From contig VFZX01000015.1 in assembly GCA_016871015.1 (NCBI GenBank), positions 1-47,758 on the forward strand: DNA of 47,758 bases, given 5' to 3'. The DNA comes from Acidobacteriota bacterium. GTDB taxonomy: Bacteria; Acidobacteriota; Terriglobia; Bryobacterales; Bryobacteraceae. The translations under genes were made by a program, and so were the position numbers. The notes beneath the pieces are model-generated. The model had not been told where the DNA came from. It did not search any database and saw nothing but the letters and a program-made list of their open reading frames with translations. Position 1 is the stretch's first letter. Every line of letters starts with the position of its first letter. Below, in pieces: positions 35,155 to 44,197 of the stretch.

Positions 35155-35582
35155 ACAAATCCCTGCGCCAGGCCGAGATCCTGAACATCATCCGCCGCGG
35201 GGCTGTCTTCACTCAGGAAGAGCTCGCCGAGGAGTTGCGGAAGCAGGGGATCGAGGCAACGCAGGTGACGCTGTCGCGCGACCTGAAGGAGCTGGGAGTC
35301 GCCAAGACGAACGAAGGATACCGGTTGATGGCGGCGCACGCGCCGCGCGATCCGGGTCTCGACATCCTGGTGCAGGAGTTTGTCGTTGACGTCAAGCAGG
35401 CGCAGAATCTGGTGGTGATCCGCGCGTTGCCAGGCAGCGCCAACTCGGTGGCCGCGGGACTCGACCGGGAGGCTTGGCCGGAAGTGGTCGGCACGATCGC
35501 GGGCGACGACACGGTGCTGGTGATCAGCCCGGACAATGAGACCGCGGAGCGGCTGATTGTCCGGCTGAGGGTGTATCAGTAA
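35151..35582 (+). CDS. argR: Arginine repressor ArgR
   Basis: Hexameric arginine-responsive regulator, 143 aa. The ATG at 35151 overlaps the argH stop; a longer open frame into argH is not real. The winged helix (about 1-65) carries FTQEELAEELRKQGI and the recognition helix ATQVTLSRDLKELGV. The C-terminal oligomerisation and arginine-binding domain has NLVVIRALPGSANSVA and GTIAGDDTVLV with the Asp pair that binds arginine. As the last gene of argFHR with an ARG box in front, it should repress itself and the operon. The end lies 15 bases from the convergent permease gene, so there is no room for a normal terminator. Confidence 0.95.
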   Translation: MNKSLRQAEILNIIRRGAVFTQEELAEELRKQGIEATQVTLSRDLKELGVAKTNEGYRLMAAHAPRDPGLDILVQEFVVDVKQAQNLVVIRALPGSANSVAAGLDREAWPEVVGTIAGDDTVLVISPDNETAERLIVRLRVYQ

Positions 35583-35597
35583 TCAATAGATCCGGCC

Positions 35598-36749
35598 CTA
35601 ATCCAGCCGCTTCCGGAACCTCCGCGCGCTAAACCACAGGATCGACACCCCGAACACGGCCAGCGCCGCCAACTGCGGCCACAGCGTCTCCACTCCGCTG
35701 CCCTTGATCATCACTCCGCGGCAGATCTCCAGAAAATACCGCAGGGGATTCAACAACGTGAAATACTGCACCACCTCTGGCATGCTGCGGACCGGAAACG
35801 CGAATCCGCTCAACATCGACATCGGAAAGAAGAAAAAGAACGTCGCCATGATCGCCTGCTGCTGCGTCGCCGACACGGTCGAGATGAACAACCCCAGTCC
35901 CAGCGTCGACAGCAAAAACAGAACCGCGCCCGCCCCGAGCACCCACGCATCGCCCACGAACGGAACCCGGAACACCAGCCGCGCGAGCACCACAATCAGC
36001 ACCAGGTCGAGCATGCTCACCAGCGCGAACGGCAGCGTCTTGCCGATCATCAACTCCACCGGACGGATGGGCGTCACCATCAACTGCTCCATCGTCCCAA
36101 TCTCCTTCTCCCGCACAATCGCCATCGACGTCAACATCAACGTCACGATCGCCAGGATGTTCACCAGCACCCCAGGGATGAAGTAGTTCCGGCTTCTCAA
36201 CTCCGGATTGAACCACACCCGCTGCTCCAGCCCGATTCCCGGACTCCGCAGCTCCACCAGCGCGCCGCCACGCGCCATCTTCTTCTGGTTCAGCACAGCC
36301 TCGAAGCGCGACCCGGAATATCCGCGCACGATCTCCGCCGCGTAGCCCGACAGAATGCTCGCCGTATTCGAATTTGATCCATCAATCAACACCTGGATCC
36401 GCGCCTGCCGCCCGCGCGCCAGATCCGCCGCGAACCCCGGCAGCACGGCCACCACCGAGTGCACTTCGTCGCGATCCATCAACCGTTGCGCCGCCTCAAG
36501 ACTCTCCGGCGCCGCCGTCACCGTGAACCGCCCCGACGCCTCAAACGCCGCCCGCAGCTCGCGGCTCGCCGGAGTCCGGTCGCCGTCCACCCACGCCATC
36601 CGCGACTGTTCGATATCGAGGTTCACCACGAACCCGAACACCAGGAACTGTACGATTGGGGGCACGATCATCAGCACGCGCAAGCGGGGGTCCCGGAACG
36701 CTTGCCGGAACTCCTTGCGCACCATCCCGGCGATCCGTCCCCGGCTCAC
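35598..36749 (-). CDS. ABC-2 type exporter permease
   Basis: A 383-aa integral membrane subunit of the ABC2_membrane_3 type. One N-terminal helix (LRVLMIVPPIVQFLVFGFVV) is followed by a large outer domain (about 50-175) and five C-terminal helices, with the motif EKEIGTMEQLMVTPIRPVEL between the first two, typical of YhhJ/YbhS/YbhR permeases. Its start overlaps the end of the second permease by four bases. The two permeases probably form a heterodimer. The substrate is unknown; relatives export drugs or cations. Confidence 0.9.
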   Translation of the reverse strand: MSRGRIAGMVRKEFRQAFRDPRLRVLMIVPPIVQFLVFGFVVNLDIEQSRMAWVDGDRTPASRELRAAFEASGRFTVTAAPESLEAAQRLMDRDEVHSVVAVLPGFAADLARGRQARIQVLIDGSNSNTASILSGYAAEIVRGYSGSRFEAVLNQKKMARGGALVELRSPGIGLEQRVWFNPELRSRNYFIPGVLVNILAIVTLMLTSMAIVREKEIGTMEQLMVTPIRPVELMIGKTLPFALVSMLDLVLIVVLARLVFRVPFVGDAWVLGAGAVLFLLSTLGLGLFISTVSATQQQAIMATFFFFFPMSMLSGFAFPVRSMPEVVQYFTLLNPLRYFLEICRGVMIKGSGVETLWPQLAALAVFGVSILWFSARRFRKRLD

Positions 36750-37873
36750 GCGATCTTCTCCCGCAGCTTCCGCGTCACCAACGCGAACACCACCAGCGCG
36801 TACACCGCCAGCAGGCCCAATTCAACGGCCAGGACTTCGAGTCCCACGCCCTTGAGGAACACGCCCTTGAGCAGCGAGACGAAGTAACGTGCCGGAACGG
36901 CCGCGCTCACGGCGCGCGGCAATAGTGGCATGCTGTCCACCGCGTACACGAATCCCGACAGCAGGAACGCCGGCAGGAACGAGCTGAGCAGCCCGAGCTG
37001 ATAAGCCTGCAACTGGTTTCGCGTAATCGCGCTCAGCAGCAGACCCCAGCACAGCGCGCCGAACAGGAACACTCCGCCGCTCAGGAACAACAGCCACGTG
37101 CTGCCCCGCATCGGGACCCCGAAGATCACCACGCCCGCCAGGACCGCCGTGACCATGTCCACCGCGCCCAGCAGGAAATACGCGGACAGCTTCCCCAACA
37201 CCAGCTCGGCCGGGCGCACCGGAGTCGACAGCAGCTCCTCCATTGTCCCGTTCTCCCACTCCCGCGCGATCGCCAGCGACGTCAGCAGCGCGGCGATGAT
37301 CATCAGGATCACCGCGATCAGCCCCGGCACGATGTAGTTCTTCGACTTCAGCTCGCTGTTGTAAGCCACCCGGATCTGCGCGTCGACCGGCGGCGGGACC
37401 TCGCCCGCGCCGCTGCGCAGCCGCCATTCCGTCTGCACCCGGCCGCTATGGGCGAGGATCAATCCGCGCGCGTAGGACAGCGCGATCGAGGCCGTGTTCG
37501 AATCCGTCCCATCCAGGATCAACTGCACCGGCGCCCGCTCTCCCGCCACCAGCTTGGCGCCGAATCCGCGCGGAATCACCAATGCCGCCAGCGCCGCGCC
37601 GCGTTCGAGATCCGATTCGGCCTGCGCGTAGCCATCGACGTGGCGCACGATCGTGAAGTACCGCGACCCGCGGAAGCCGTCCCACAGCGCGCGGCTCTCC
37701 GCCGTCCCGTCCTGGTCATAAATCACCGCCGGAATCTGGTCCACGTCGAGCGACAGGGCGTAGCCGAACATCACCAGCATCACCATCGGCAGCGCTAGCG
37801 CCATGATCAGGCTGCGTGGATCGCGCGCGATATGGAGCAGCTCCTTACGCGCGATGGCCCGTGTCCGCCGCAT
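36746..37873 (-). CDS. ABC-2 type exporter permease
   Basis: A 375-aa permease with the same plan as its downstream neighbour: N-terminal helix (LIMALALPMVMLVMFGYALS), outer domain (about 45-170), then helices including VPGLIAVILMIIAALLTSLA and the EWENGTMEELLSTPVRPAEL loop. The two are homologous, so the pair arose by duplication. The start overlaps the second ATPase by 29 bases. Confidence 0.9.
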   Translation of the reverse strand: MRRTRAIARKELLHIARDPRSLIMALALPMVMLVMFGYALSLDVDQIPAVIYDQDGTAESRALWDGFRGSRYFTIVRHVDGYAQAESDLERGAALAALVIPRGFGAKLVAGERAPVQLILDGTDSNTASIALSYARGLILAHSGRVQTEWRLRSGAGEVPPPVDAQIRVAYNSELKSKNYIVPGLIAVILMIIAALLTSLAIAREWENGTMEELLSTPVRPAELVLGKLSAYFLLGAVDMVTAVLAGVVIFGVPMRGSTWLLFLSGGVFLFGALCWGLLLSAITRNQLQAYQLGLLSSFLPAFLLSGFVYAVDSMPLLPRAVSAAVPARYFVSLLKGVFLKGVGLEVLAVELGLLAVYALVVFALVTRKLREKIA

Positions 37874-38609
37874 TCTCCCTCTCGATCAGCCGGACGAACA
37901 CGTCTTCCATGGTCGCCGCGTCATCTTTCAGTTCGGCCTTCAGTTCCGCCGGAGCGCCCAGCGCGATCACCCGTCCGCGATACATTAGCGCCGCGCGATG
38001 GCAATACTCGGCCTCGTCCATGTGGTGCGTCGTCACGAACACCGTCTGGCCCGCGTCCGACAAGTCATGGATCAGGTCCCAGAAGGCGCGCCGCGCCACC
38101 GGATCCACGCCTGACGTCGGTTCATCCAGGAAGATCACCGGCGGCTCGTGCAGAATCGCGCATCCGAGCGCCAGGCGCTGCTTCCATCCCCCCGCGAGCA
38201 GACCCGTCATCACGCCCCTGTGCCCTTCGAGGCCCGCCATCCGCAGTGCGTATGCTTTGCGATCCTCACGCCGCTCCGGCGCAACACCATACACGCCACT
38301 GAAGAACTCGATGTTCTCCTCCACCGTCAAATCGTTGTACAGGGAAAATCTCTGCGACATGTATCCGATGTGCGCCTTCACCAGCTCCGGCTGCGACCCC
38401 GCGTCAAACCCCTGGACCACAGCCCGGCCCGACGTAGGCGCGAGCAGCCCGCACAGGATCCGGATCGTGGTCGACTTCCCCGCGCCGTTCGGACCCAGGA
38501 ACCCGAAGATCTCCCCGCGCGCCACCTCGAGCGACACATGATCCACGGCCACGAATGAGCCGAACCGCTTCACCAGGTTCTCGATCACTACCGCCGGCTC
38601 AGCCCGCAT
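37845..38609 (-). CDS. ABC exporter ATP-binding subunit (second)
   Basis: A 254-aa nucleotide-binding subunit. I chose the ATG at 38609 (MRAEPAVVIENLVKRFGSF); the frame upstream lies in the preceding gene. It has Walker A GPNGAGKSTT, and Walker B ending in VIFLDEPTSGVD. The signature region reads LAGGWKQRLALG, where the usual LSGG Ser is replaced by Ala. The H-loop is VTTHHMDEAEYC. It overlaps the first ATPase by 11 bases. The two separate ATPases correspond to the two halves of fused YbhF-type proteins. Confidence 0.9.
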   Translation of the reverse strand: MRAEPAVVIENLVKRFGSFVAVDHVSLEVARGEIFGFLGPNGAGKSTTIRILCGLLAPTSGRAVVQGFDAGSQPELVKAHIGYMSQRFSLYNDLTVEENIEFFSGVYGVAPERREDRKAYALRMAGLEGHRGVMTGLLAGGWKQRLALGCAILHEPPVIFLDEPTSGVDPVARRAFWDLIHDLSDAGQTVFVTTHHMDEAEYCHRAALMYRGRVIALGAPAELKAELKDDAATMEDVFVRLIERENAADTGHRA

Positions 38610-39522
38610 GGACAGCCGCCTCACCACGGATCGTCGCAATGAACACGTCTTCAAGCGAAGGCAGAATCCGCCGCGCCTGCGCATCGGAGATTCCCCGCCC
38701 GGCCAGATACGCCCGCACCGCCTCTTCATCCGGACCACCAGGCCGCACGAACACGTGCAGCGCGCTGCCGGTGAGATCCGCGCTCGCGATCCCATCCATC
38801 CCGCGCAGCAGCGCTCGCGCAGCCCGCGGATCGCCGCACCGGACCTCGATGCACGCCTCCGGCAACGCCTGCTTCAGTCCGGCTGGCGTGTCCACGCGGA
38901 TGAGCCGTCCGCCATGCATCAGTCCCACGCGCCCGCACCGCTCCGCCTCATCCAGGTAGGCGGTCGTCAGGAACACCGTCAATCCACCGTCGACCAGCCT
39001 CCGCAGGATCACCCAGAAGTCCCGCCGCGACACCGGATCCACTCCGTTGGTCGGCTCATCCAGGAACAGGATCTCCGGCTTGTGCAGCAACGTGCACATC
39101 AGCGCAAGCTTTTGCTTCATCCCGCCGGAGAGCTGCGCAGCGTACCGGTCGCGGAACGGCGCCATGCGCGTCATCTCAAGCAACTGCTCCGTTAACGCCG
39201 CTTCGCCCTCCACGCCGAACAGATCCGCGTAGAACCGCATGTTCTCAGCGACCGTCAAGTCGCCATACAGCCCGAACCGCTGCGCCATATAGCCGATCCG
39301 GTCTTTCACCTGGTCCACTTCGCGCGTGACGTCGAAACCCGCCACCCGCGCCTCGCCTGAGGTCGGCGCCACCAGCGTGCAGAGCATGCGCATCACCGTG
39401 GTCTTGCCCGCGCCATCCGGACCCACCAGTCCGAACACTTCGCCCCGCTCCACCCGCAGCGTCAATCCATCCACCGCCGTCACCGCGCCGAACTTCTTCG
39501 TCAGTCCGCGGACTTCAATCAC
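38599..39522 (-). CDS. ABC exporter ATP-binding subunit (first)
   Basis: A 307-aa nucleotide-binding subunit. Walker A reads GPDGAGKTTV, the signature LSGGMKQKLAL, and Walker B ILFLDEPTNGVD. The H-loop position reads LTTAYLDEAERC, with Tyr where a His is normal, so this subunit may be the weaker hydrolysis site of a heterodimeric pair. The extra ~80 residues at the C-terminus form a small regulatory domain. It overlaps the membrane-fusion gene by four bases. Confidence 0.9.
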   Translation of the reverse strand: MIEVRGLTKKFGAVTAVDGLTLRVERGEVFGLVGPDGAGKTTVMRMLCTLVAPTSGEARVAGFDVTREVDQVKDRIGYMAQRFGLYGDLTVAENMRFYADLFGVEGEAALTEQLLEMTRMAPFRDRYAAQLSGGMKQKLALMCTLLHKPEILFLDEPTNGVDPVSRRDFWVILRRLVDGGLTVFLTTAYLDEAERCGRVGLMHGGRLIRVDTPAGLKQALPEACIEVRCGDPRAARALLRGMDGIASADLTGSALHVFVRPGGPDEEAVRAYLAGRGISDAQARRILPSLEDVFIATIRGEAAVHAG

Positions 39523-40694
39523 GGCACGATCTCGACGTCCACCGGCATGTTCGCCTTCAGCTCCTGGTCCGGATTCTTCGCCTCAATCTTGATCCGGTAG
39601 ACAAGCTTCACCCGCTCGTCCTGCGTCTGGATCTGCTTCGGCGTGAACTCGGCTTCCTGCGAGATGAATGTCACCACGCCCGGATACACCTTGCCGGGAA
39701 ACGAATCCGTGGTGAGCCGCGCCTTCGATCCCAGCTTCACCCGGCCCAGGTCCCGCTCGCCGATATACGCGCGGACCCAAGGATCCTCCACCGCGCCCAC
39801 CGTCGCCACCACCGCACCGGCGGCCAGCACCTCTCCGGCCTCGGCGGACTTCACCAGCACCACGCCATCGATCGGCGCCGTCAAAACCGTGTCCTCAATC
39901 TGCGTCTCGATGATCGCGATCCCCGCCCGGGCGCGCTTGATGTCGGCTTCGCGCACCGCGATCTCCTGTTCGCGACGCTTCAGGTCGATCCGTTCGGCTT
40001 CGGTGAGCTTCACCGCCGCGCGTGAGCGATCCACCGCCGCCCGGGCCTGGTCCAACTGCTCCTTGCGGGTCCCCTCGGTCACCAACTGGAGCCTCTCCCG
40101 CGCCGCTTTCAACCCCGCGCCGGTGCTGTCGAGCCGCGTCCGTGCCTGGTCGTGCTGCGCCCGCGAGATGTCGTGGTTGCCGAACAGCGTTTGGGCACGC
40201 TCCCAGTCCCGCCGTGCCTGCTCGTGAATCGCGGTGGCATCCTCCACCTGCGCGCGCGCCGCCTGGATCTCCTGGGGCCGCGCGCCCGCGGCCAGCTCCT
40301 TCAGCCGGGCATCCGCTTGGTCGAGATCAGCCTTGCGCAGCGCCAGTCCACTGTCGATACTCGCGCGCTGGAATTCGATCGCCGTGCGCATCTGCGCCAA
40401 CTGCGCCAGCGCCGCCTGCAGACCCGCCTCTTCGCGATCCTTCTGCCGCAGCACCGCACCCGCGTCGAGCCGCGCCACCACGGCGCCCTTGGCGACCCGC
40501 GATCCGTCCTTGATGTCGAGCGACACCAGCCGGCCTGGCACCTTGAACGAGAGGTCCACTTGCGTCAACTCGATGTTGCCCGACAGCCGGATCACGCCCG
40601 GCTCTCCCTGTCCGGCGCGCCCATACCGCCACAACGCCACTCCCGCGGCCACGGCCACAAGTACGGCGACAACGGCGAACGGGCGCTTGCTCAC
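39519..40694 (-). CDS. HlyD/EmrA-type membrane-fusion (periplasmic adaptor) protein
   Basis: A 391-aa adaptor that bridges the ABC exporter to the cell exterior. An N-terminal anchor (VVAVLVAVAAGVALW), a split lipoyl domain (VPGRLVSLDIKDGSRVAKGA and later TAPIDGVVLVKSAEAGEVLA), a long coiled-coil hairpin (about 95-245, rich in AARERL/DQAR repeats) and a beta-barrel end follow in order. It is the first gene of the five-gene exporter operon. The gene order matches the YbhG-F-S-R type of system, although no outer-membrane TolC-like gene is present here. Confidence 0.9.
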   Translation of the reverse strand: MSKRPFAVVAVLVAVAAGVALWRYGRAGQGEPGVIRLSGNIELTQVDLSFKVPGRLVSLDIKDGSRVAKGAVVARLDAGAVLRQKDREEAGLQAALAQLAQMRTAIEFQRASIDSGLALRKADLDQADARLKELAAGARPQEIQAARAQVEDATAIHEQARRDWERAQTLFGNHDISRAQHDQARTRLDSTGAGLKAARERLQLVTEGTRKEQLDQARAAVDRSRAAVKLTEAERIDLKRREQEIAVREADIKRARAGIAIIETQIEDTVLTAPIDGVVLVKSAEAGEVLAAGAVVATVGAVEDPWVRAYIGERDLGRVKLGSKARLTTDSFPGKVYPGVVTFISQEAEFTPKQIQTQDERVKLVYRIKIEAKNPDQELKANMPVDVEIVP

Positions 40695-40715
40695 TCGCCT
40701 TCTATTTCATCACGC

Positions 40716-43700
40716 CTACCAGGCCAGCTTCAGCGAGAACTGCCACGACCGCGGCGGCTCTTGCGCCGTCACGCGTCCGAACGCCGTGTTGTAGGGATCC
40801 GTCGTGGGCCCGCGCAGCACGACTTCGTTCCGTGCATTGAACACCTCGGCGCGGAACTGCATGTTGATCCGTTCGGTGATCTGGAAATACTTGATCGCCG
40901 ACAGATCCAGCCGCCTCTGCGAATCCAGCCGGATGTTGCTGTACCGCAGCGGAGCCGTCCGTAGATTCTGCTCCAGCCGCCGGGACTGCTGCGTGTCAAA
41001 CACTGAGGTGTTGAACCACCGGTCCGTGTTGCGCTGGCTCGACGGCAGCGCAATCTCGCTCGACGGACCCACGAACAGCGCCTGCCCGAACCCGATCGGC
41101 GCGCCGCTCTGGAACTGCCACACGCCGTTCAACTGCCATCCGCCCGCGAAGAAGTGCAGCGCGCGATGCCACGAACCACCCCACTTGCGTCCCTTGCCGA
41201 ACGGAAGCTCCCACATGCCGCTGCCCGTCACGCGGTGCAGCCGGTCGATTCCGCTCAGCGACTCGTACGGATTCGGATCCGCCGCGTTCTGGAACTCGGC
41301 CGCCTCCATCGCCTTCGACCACGTCCACGAGGCTTGCAGCGTGTAGCCTTGCGAGAACCGCTTCTCAAGACGGGACTGCAGCGAATGGTACCACGAGTAT
41401 CCAATCGGATCCTCGAACGACACGCCGCCAAACTGCGGATAGGCTTGCAGCAGCCCCGCCCGCGACGTCGTCTGTCCATAGATCGGATTGGTCCCGAAGA
41501 ACGGACTCGGCACCGCGGCCGTCAGGAAATTGATCGTCGCCTGATCACGCGTGGGTGATGTGCTCAGGTATTGCCGCGGCGTGAAGTTGAGCGGGCGCGA
41601 CACTGGAATCCGCGTCGCCCGGTTTCCGACATACGATGACTCGGTGAGCATCCCGCCCGGCAACAGGTGCTGGAAGCCGAACGACCAGCGCTGCGAGTAT
41701 GGCTGGCTCCGTTGCGGCGCGAAGAACGCCACGCCTTGTCCGAGATTGGTGGACAAGCCGCCCCCGGCGCCCAGCGGGGCCAACAGTCCGTTCGGAAACG
41801 GATTGTCCAGCCGCGCGATGAACGTCAGTCCGTTGTCGAGCGACGGCTGGATCGGCGTCGACTGGCTGAAGCCCGCCAGGTTCGAGTTCGTCTTGTTGAC
41901 GCCGATCGATCCGAAAAAGATCCCGTAGCCCGCGCGCAGCACGGTGTTCTGCTTCACCTGGTAGGCCAGCCCGACGCGCGGCATCCAGGTGAGGAACTGC
42001 CCCTTCCAGTATTGACGCTCATTGCCGCCAACGCCCGCGAACGTGAGCCCGCCCTGCACCCGGAACTGGCTTACCGGCAGCTCCGGGATGGGCGCACGCG
42101 CATAGTTGGCCTGCGCCGCTGCCTGAATCGGACTGGCGGCGCCAAAGTCGAACCGCGTCGCCGAACGGTTGAACCGCTCCGTGACCGGCGACTCGTGCTC
42201 GACGCGCAGGCCCAGGTTGACCGTCAGCTTGCGCGATGCCTTCCAGTCGTCCTGGACGTAGAGCGCGGTGTAGAGGTCCTGCTCGGCGTAGCTGCCGCTG
42301 CGGGTCATGTTGCCGCCGGGGATCCCCAGCAGCAGCGACGCCATCTCGGCGCCCACTTGCGGCGGGGGCGAGTTGTCGAGCGGCCCGCGTGTCCACAGGC
42401 TGTTGAAGCTCAGCACCGGCGAAGTATCCGCCGGAAAGCGGTTTCGGAACTCGCGGTAGGCGCGGAACTCCGGGCCGAACCGGATGTTGTGATCGCCCCG
42501 CAGCCACGTGAAGTTGCCGACCACCGAGTGCGTGAGCGACGCCGTCAGTCCATCGCCCGACTCCCACGGACTCAAAGCGGTGAGCGATCCGGTCGACGTG
42601 TTCGGAACCGTGGCCAGCCGCCGCTCCACCAGATTCGTCAGGCCCGGTGAGAAGCCCAGCGAGGCGAGGTCGAAACCCTGGCTCGCGCGCCGCTCGGCGA
42701 ACTCCTGCTGCGTGAGCCCGTAGCGGAAGTTGAACAGGAAGCTGGGACTGAACACGTACACTTCATCAAGCGCGAGGCCGCGGTTGATGCGGTTGAGAAT
42801 CACACCGTTCAATTCGTTGTTGAACGTGCGGTTCTTGTCCTCTTCCCACCAGTCGCGGTGGAAGCGCACGAACATGCGGTTCTTGTCGCTGAAGGCGTGG
42901 TCGACGCGCCCGATCGTGGTCCAGTAGTCCTCGAGCGCCTTGCCCGAAAGGAAGTAGTTGACGCGGCCGTCATTGGTGCCCGGAGCGTTTGGCTGGGGAT
43001 ACAGGTTCAGGATGCCGCGCCCCACGGTGTTGATCCGGTTCGCCGGGATCCGGTTGCCGGGGAAGGGCTGGCGGCTGAAGCGTCCGTTCGGCGCGGCCTG
43101 GATGGTCGCCGGATCGTAGAGCTGATAGCTCGAGTTGATGGCGAGCAGATCGGAGAAATCGCCGCTGCGCCACGGCGCGCGCGGAACCGTGGCGGTGGAG
43201 GCGCCGACGTTCGGGTCGCCGAACTTGTTTGCCTCCCAGGTGAAATGCCAGAAGGTCTTGTTCTTGCCGTTATAGACCTTGGGAATGTAGACCGGAGCCC
43301 CGCCCGACAGCCCGTAGCGGTTGTCCTGATAGATGGGCAGTTTCTGGCCGGACCGGTTCTGGAACACGGTGGGAGCGTCGAGCTTGGAGTGCCGCAGCCA
43401 CCACCAGGCAGCCCCGTGGAACTCGTTCGTGCCGCCCTTGGTGCTCACGTTGACGAGCGCGCCTTGGGTATGTCCCACCGAGGCGTCGAACGGCGAGGTC
43501 TGCACGCGGAATTCGGAGAGCGACGCGGCGGGCGGCGCGAAGGCCACGCGCGGCGCGGTCCCGTCGGAATAGGTGTTCGACACGCCGTCGATGGTGAATT
43601 CGTTGTTGTTGTTGCCCGAGCCGTCGGTGGAGAACTGCGAGGGCGCGGCATTGAACGGAGCCTTGCGAAGCCGCATGTCGGTCCCGTTCACGGTGCCCGG

Positions 43701-44162
43701 CGCGAGATGGACCAGATCGAGCGCGTTGCCCGCAAACAGCGGCAGCTCGTTGATGCGGCGTTGGTCGACTACTTGTCCGAGCGAGGCTTCCGTGGTCGAC
43801 AGTAGCGGCGTCTCCGCCGTGACCTGGACGGATTCGCTCACGTTGCCCACGCTCAGCTCGATGTCCAGCCCGACGACATCGTTAATGCGCACCTGCACGC
43901 CTTCGCGGACAAACTTCTTGAATCCGGTGGTTTCGACGGTCACCACGTAGCGGCCCGGGACGAGGTAGGGGATCGAGTAGTTGCCAGCCTGGTTGGTCCG
44001 GCTGGATCCACCAACGCCGGTGGATTGATTGGCGGCGCGGACTTCGGCGTTGGGGACGACGGCACCTGTGGAGTCCAGGACGCGGCCGGTGATGCTGCCG
44101 CGGGCGTCTTGGGCGAGGAGGGGGACGGTGAGCAGGGGGATGAGGAGAAGCAAGCGAGACAT
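40716..44162 (-). CDS. TonB-dependent receptor, Oar-like, with CarboxypepD_reg domain
   Basis: Outer-membrane receptor of 1148 aa: signal peptide (MSRLLLLIPLLTVPLLAQ), carboxypeptidase-regulatory domain (GSITGRVLDSTGAVVPNAEV, about 23-100), plug (VGHTQGALVNVSTKGGTNEF near 230) and a long barrel ending SWQFSLKLAW. The ends and spacing are like those of the other two receptors, and all three are only distantly related in the barrel. It ends 21 bases from the exporter operon start and might be read through into it. The promoter places the mRNA start almost on its ATG. The ligand is unknown. Confidence 0.93.
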   Translation of the reverse strand: MSRLLLLIPLLTVPLLAQDARGSITGRVLDSTGAVVPNAEVRAANQSTGVGGSSRTNQAGNYSIPYLVPGRYVVTVETTGFKKFVREGVQVRINDVVGLDIELSVGNVSESVQVTAETPLLSTTEASLGQVVDQRRINELPLFAGNALDLVHLAPGTVNGTDMRLRKAPFNAAPSQFSTDGSGNNNNEFTIDGVSNTYSDGTAPRVAFAPPAASLSEFRVQTSPFDASVGHTQGALVNVSTKGGTNEFHGAAWWWLRHSKLDAPTVFQNRSGQKLPIYQDNRYGLSGGAPVYIPKVYNGKNKTFWHFTWEANKFGDPNVGASTATVPRAPWRSGDFSDLLAINSSYQLYDPATIQAAPNGRFSRQPFPGNRIPANRINTVGRGILNLYPQPNAPGTNDGRVNYFLSGKALEDYWTTIGRVDHAFSDKNRMFVRFHRDWWEEDKNRTFNNELNGVILNRINRGLALDEVYVFSPSFLFNFRYGLTQQEFAERRASQGFDLASLGFSPGLTNLVERRLATVPNTSTGSLTALSPWESGDGLTASLTHSVVGNFTWLRGDHNIRFGPEFRAYREFRNRFPADTSPVLSFNSLWTRGPLDNSPPPQVGAEMASLLLGIPGGNMTRSGSYAEQDLYTALYVQDDWKASRKLTVNLGLRVEHESPVTERFNRSATRFDFGAASPIQAAAQANYARAPIPELPVSQFRVQGGLTFAGVGGNERQYWKGQFLTWMPRVGLAYQVKQNTVLRAGYGIFFGSIGVNKTNSNLAGFSQSTPIQPSLDNGLTFIARLDNPFPNGLLAPLGAGGGLSTNLGQGVAFFAPQRSQPYSQRWSFGFQHLLPGGMLTESSYVGNRATRIPVSRPLNFTPRQYLSTSPTRDQATINFLTAAVPSPFFGTNPIYGQTTSRAGLLQAYPQFGGVSFEDPIGYSWYHSLQSRLEKRFSQGYTLQASWTWSKAMEAAEFQNAADPNPYESLSGIDRLHRVTGSGMWELPFGKGRKWGGSWHRALHFFAGGWQLNGVWQFQSGAPIGFGQALFVGPSSEIALPSSQRNTDRWFNTSVFDTQQSRRLEQNLRTAPLRYSNIRLDSQRRLDLSAIKYFQITERINMQFRAEVFNARNEVVLRGPTTDPYNTAFGRVTAQEPPRSWQFSLKLAW

Positions 44163-44168
44163 AGTGAC

Positions 44169-44197
44169 ATTCTACCGTCCGTCCGGTTGGATCTCAC
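44169..44197 (-). promoter_or_regulatory. Promoter of the 40716-44162 receptor, implying a leaderless mRNA
   Basis: On the minus strand GTGAGA (44197-44192) and TAGAAT (44174-44169) are 17 bases apart. Only six bases lie between TAGAAT and the ATG at 44162, so transcription should start at the ATG itself. There is no Shine-Dalgarno. The -35 matches four of six consensus positions. Confidence 0.45.
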
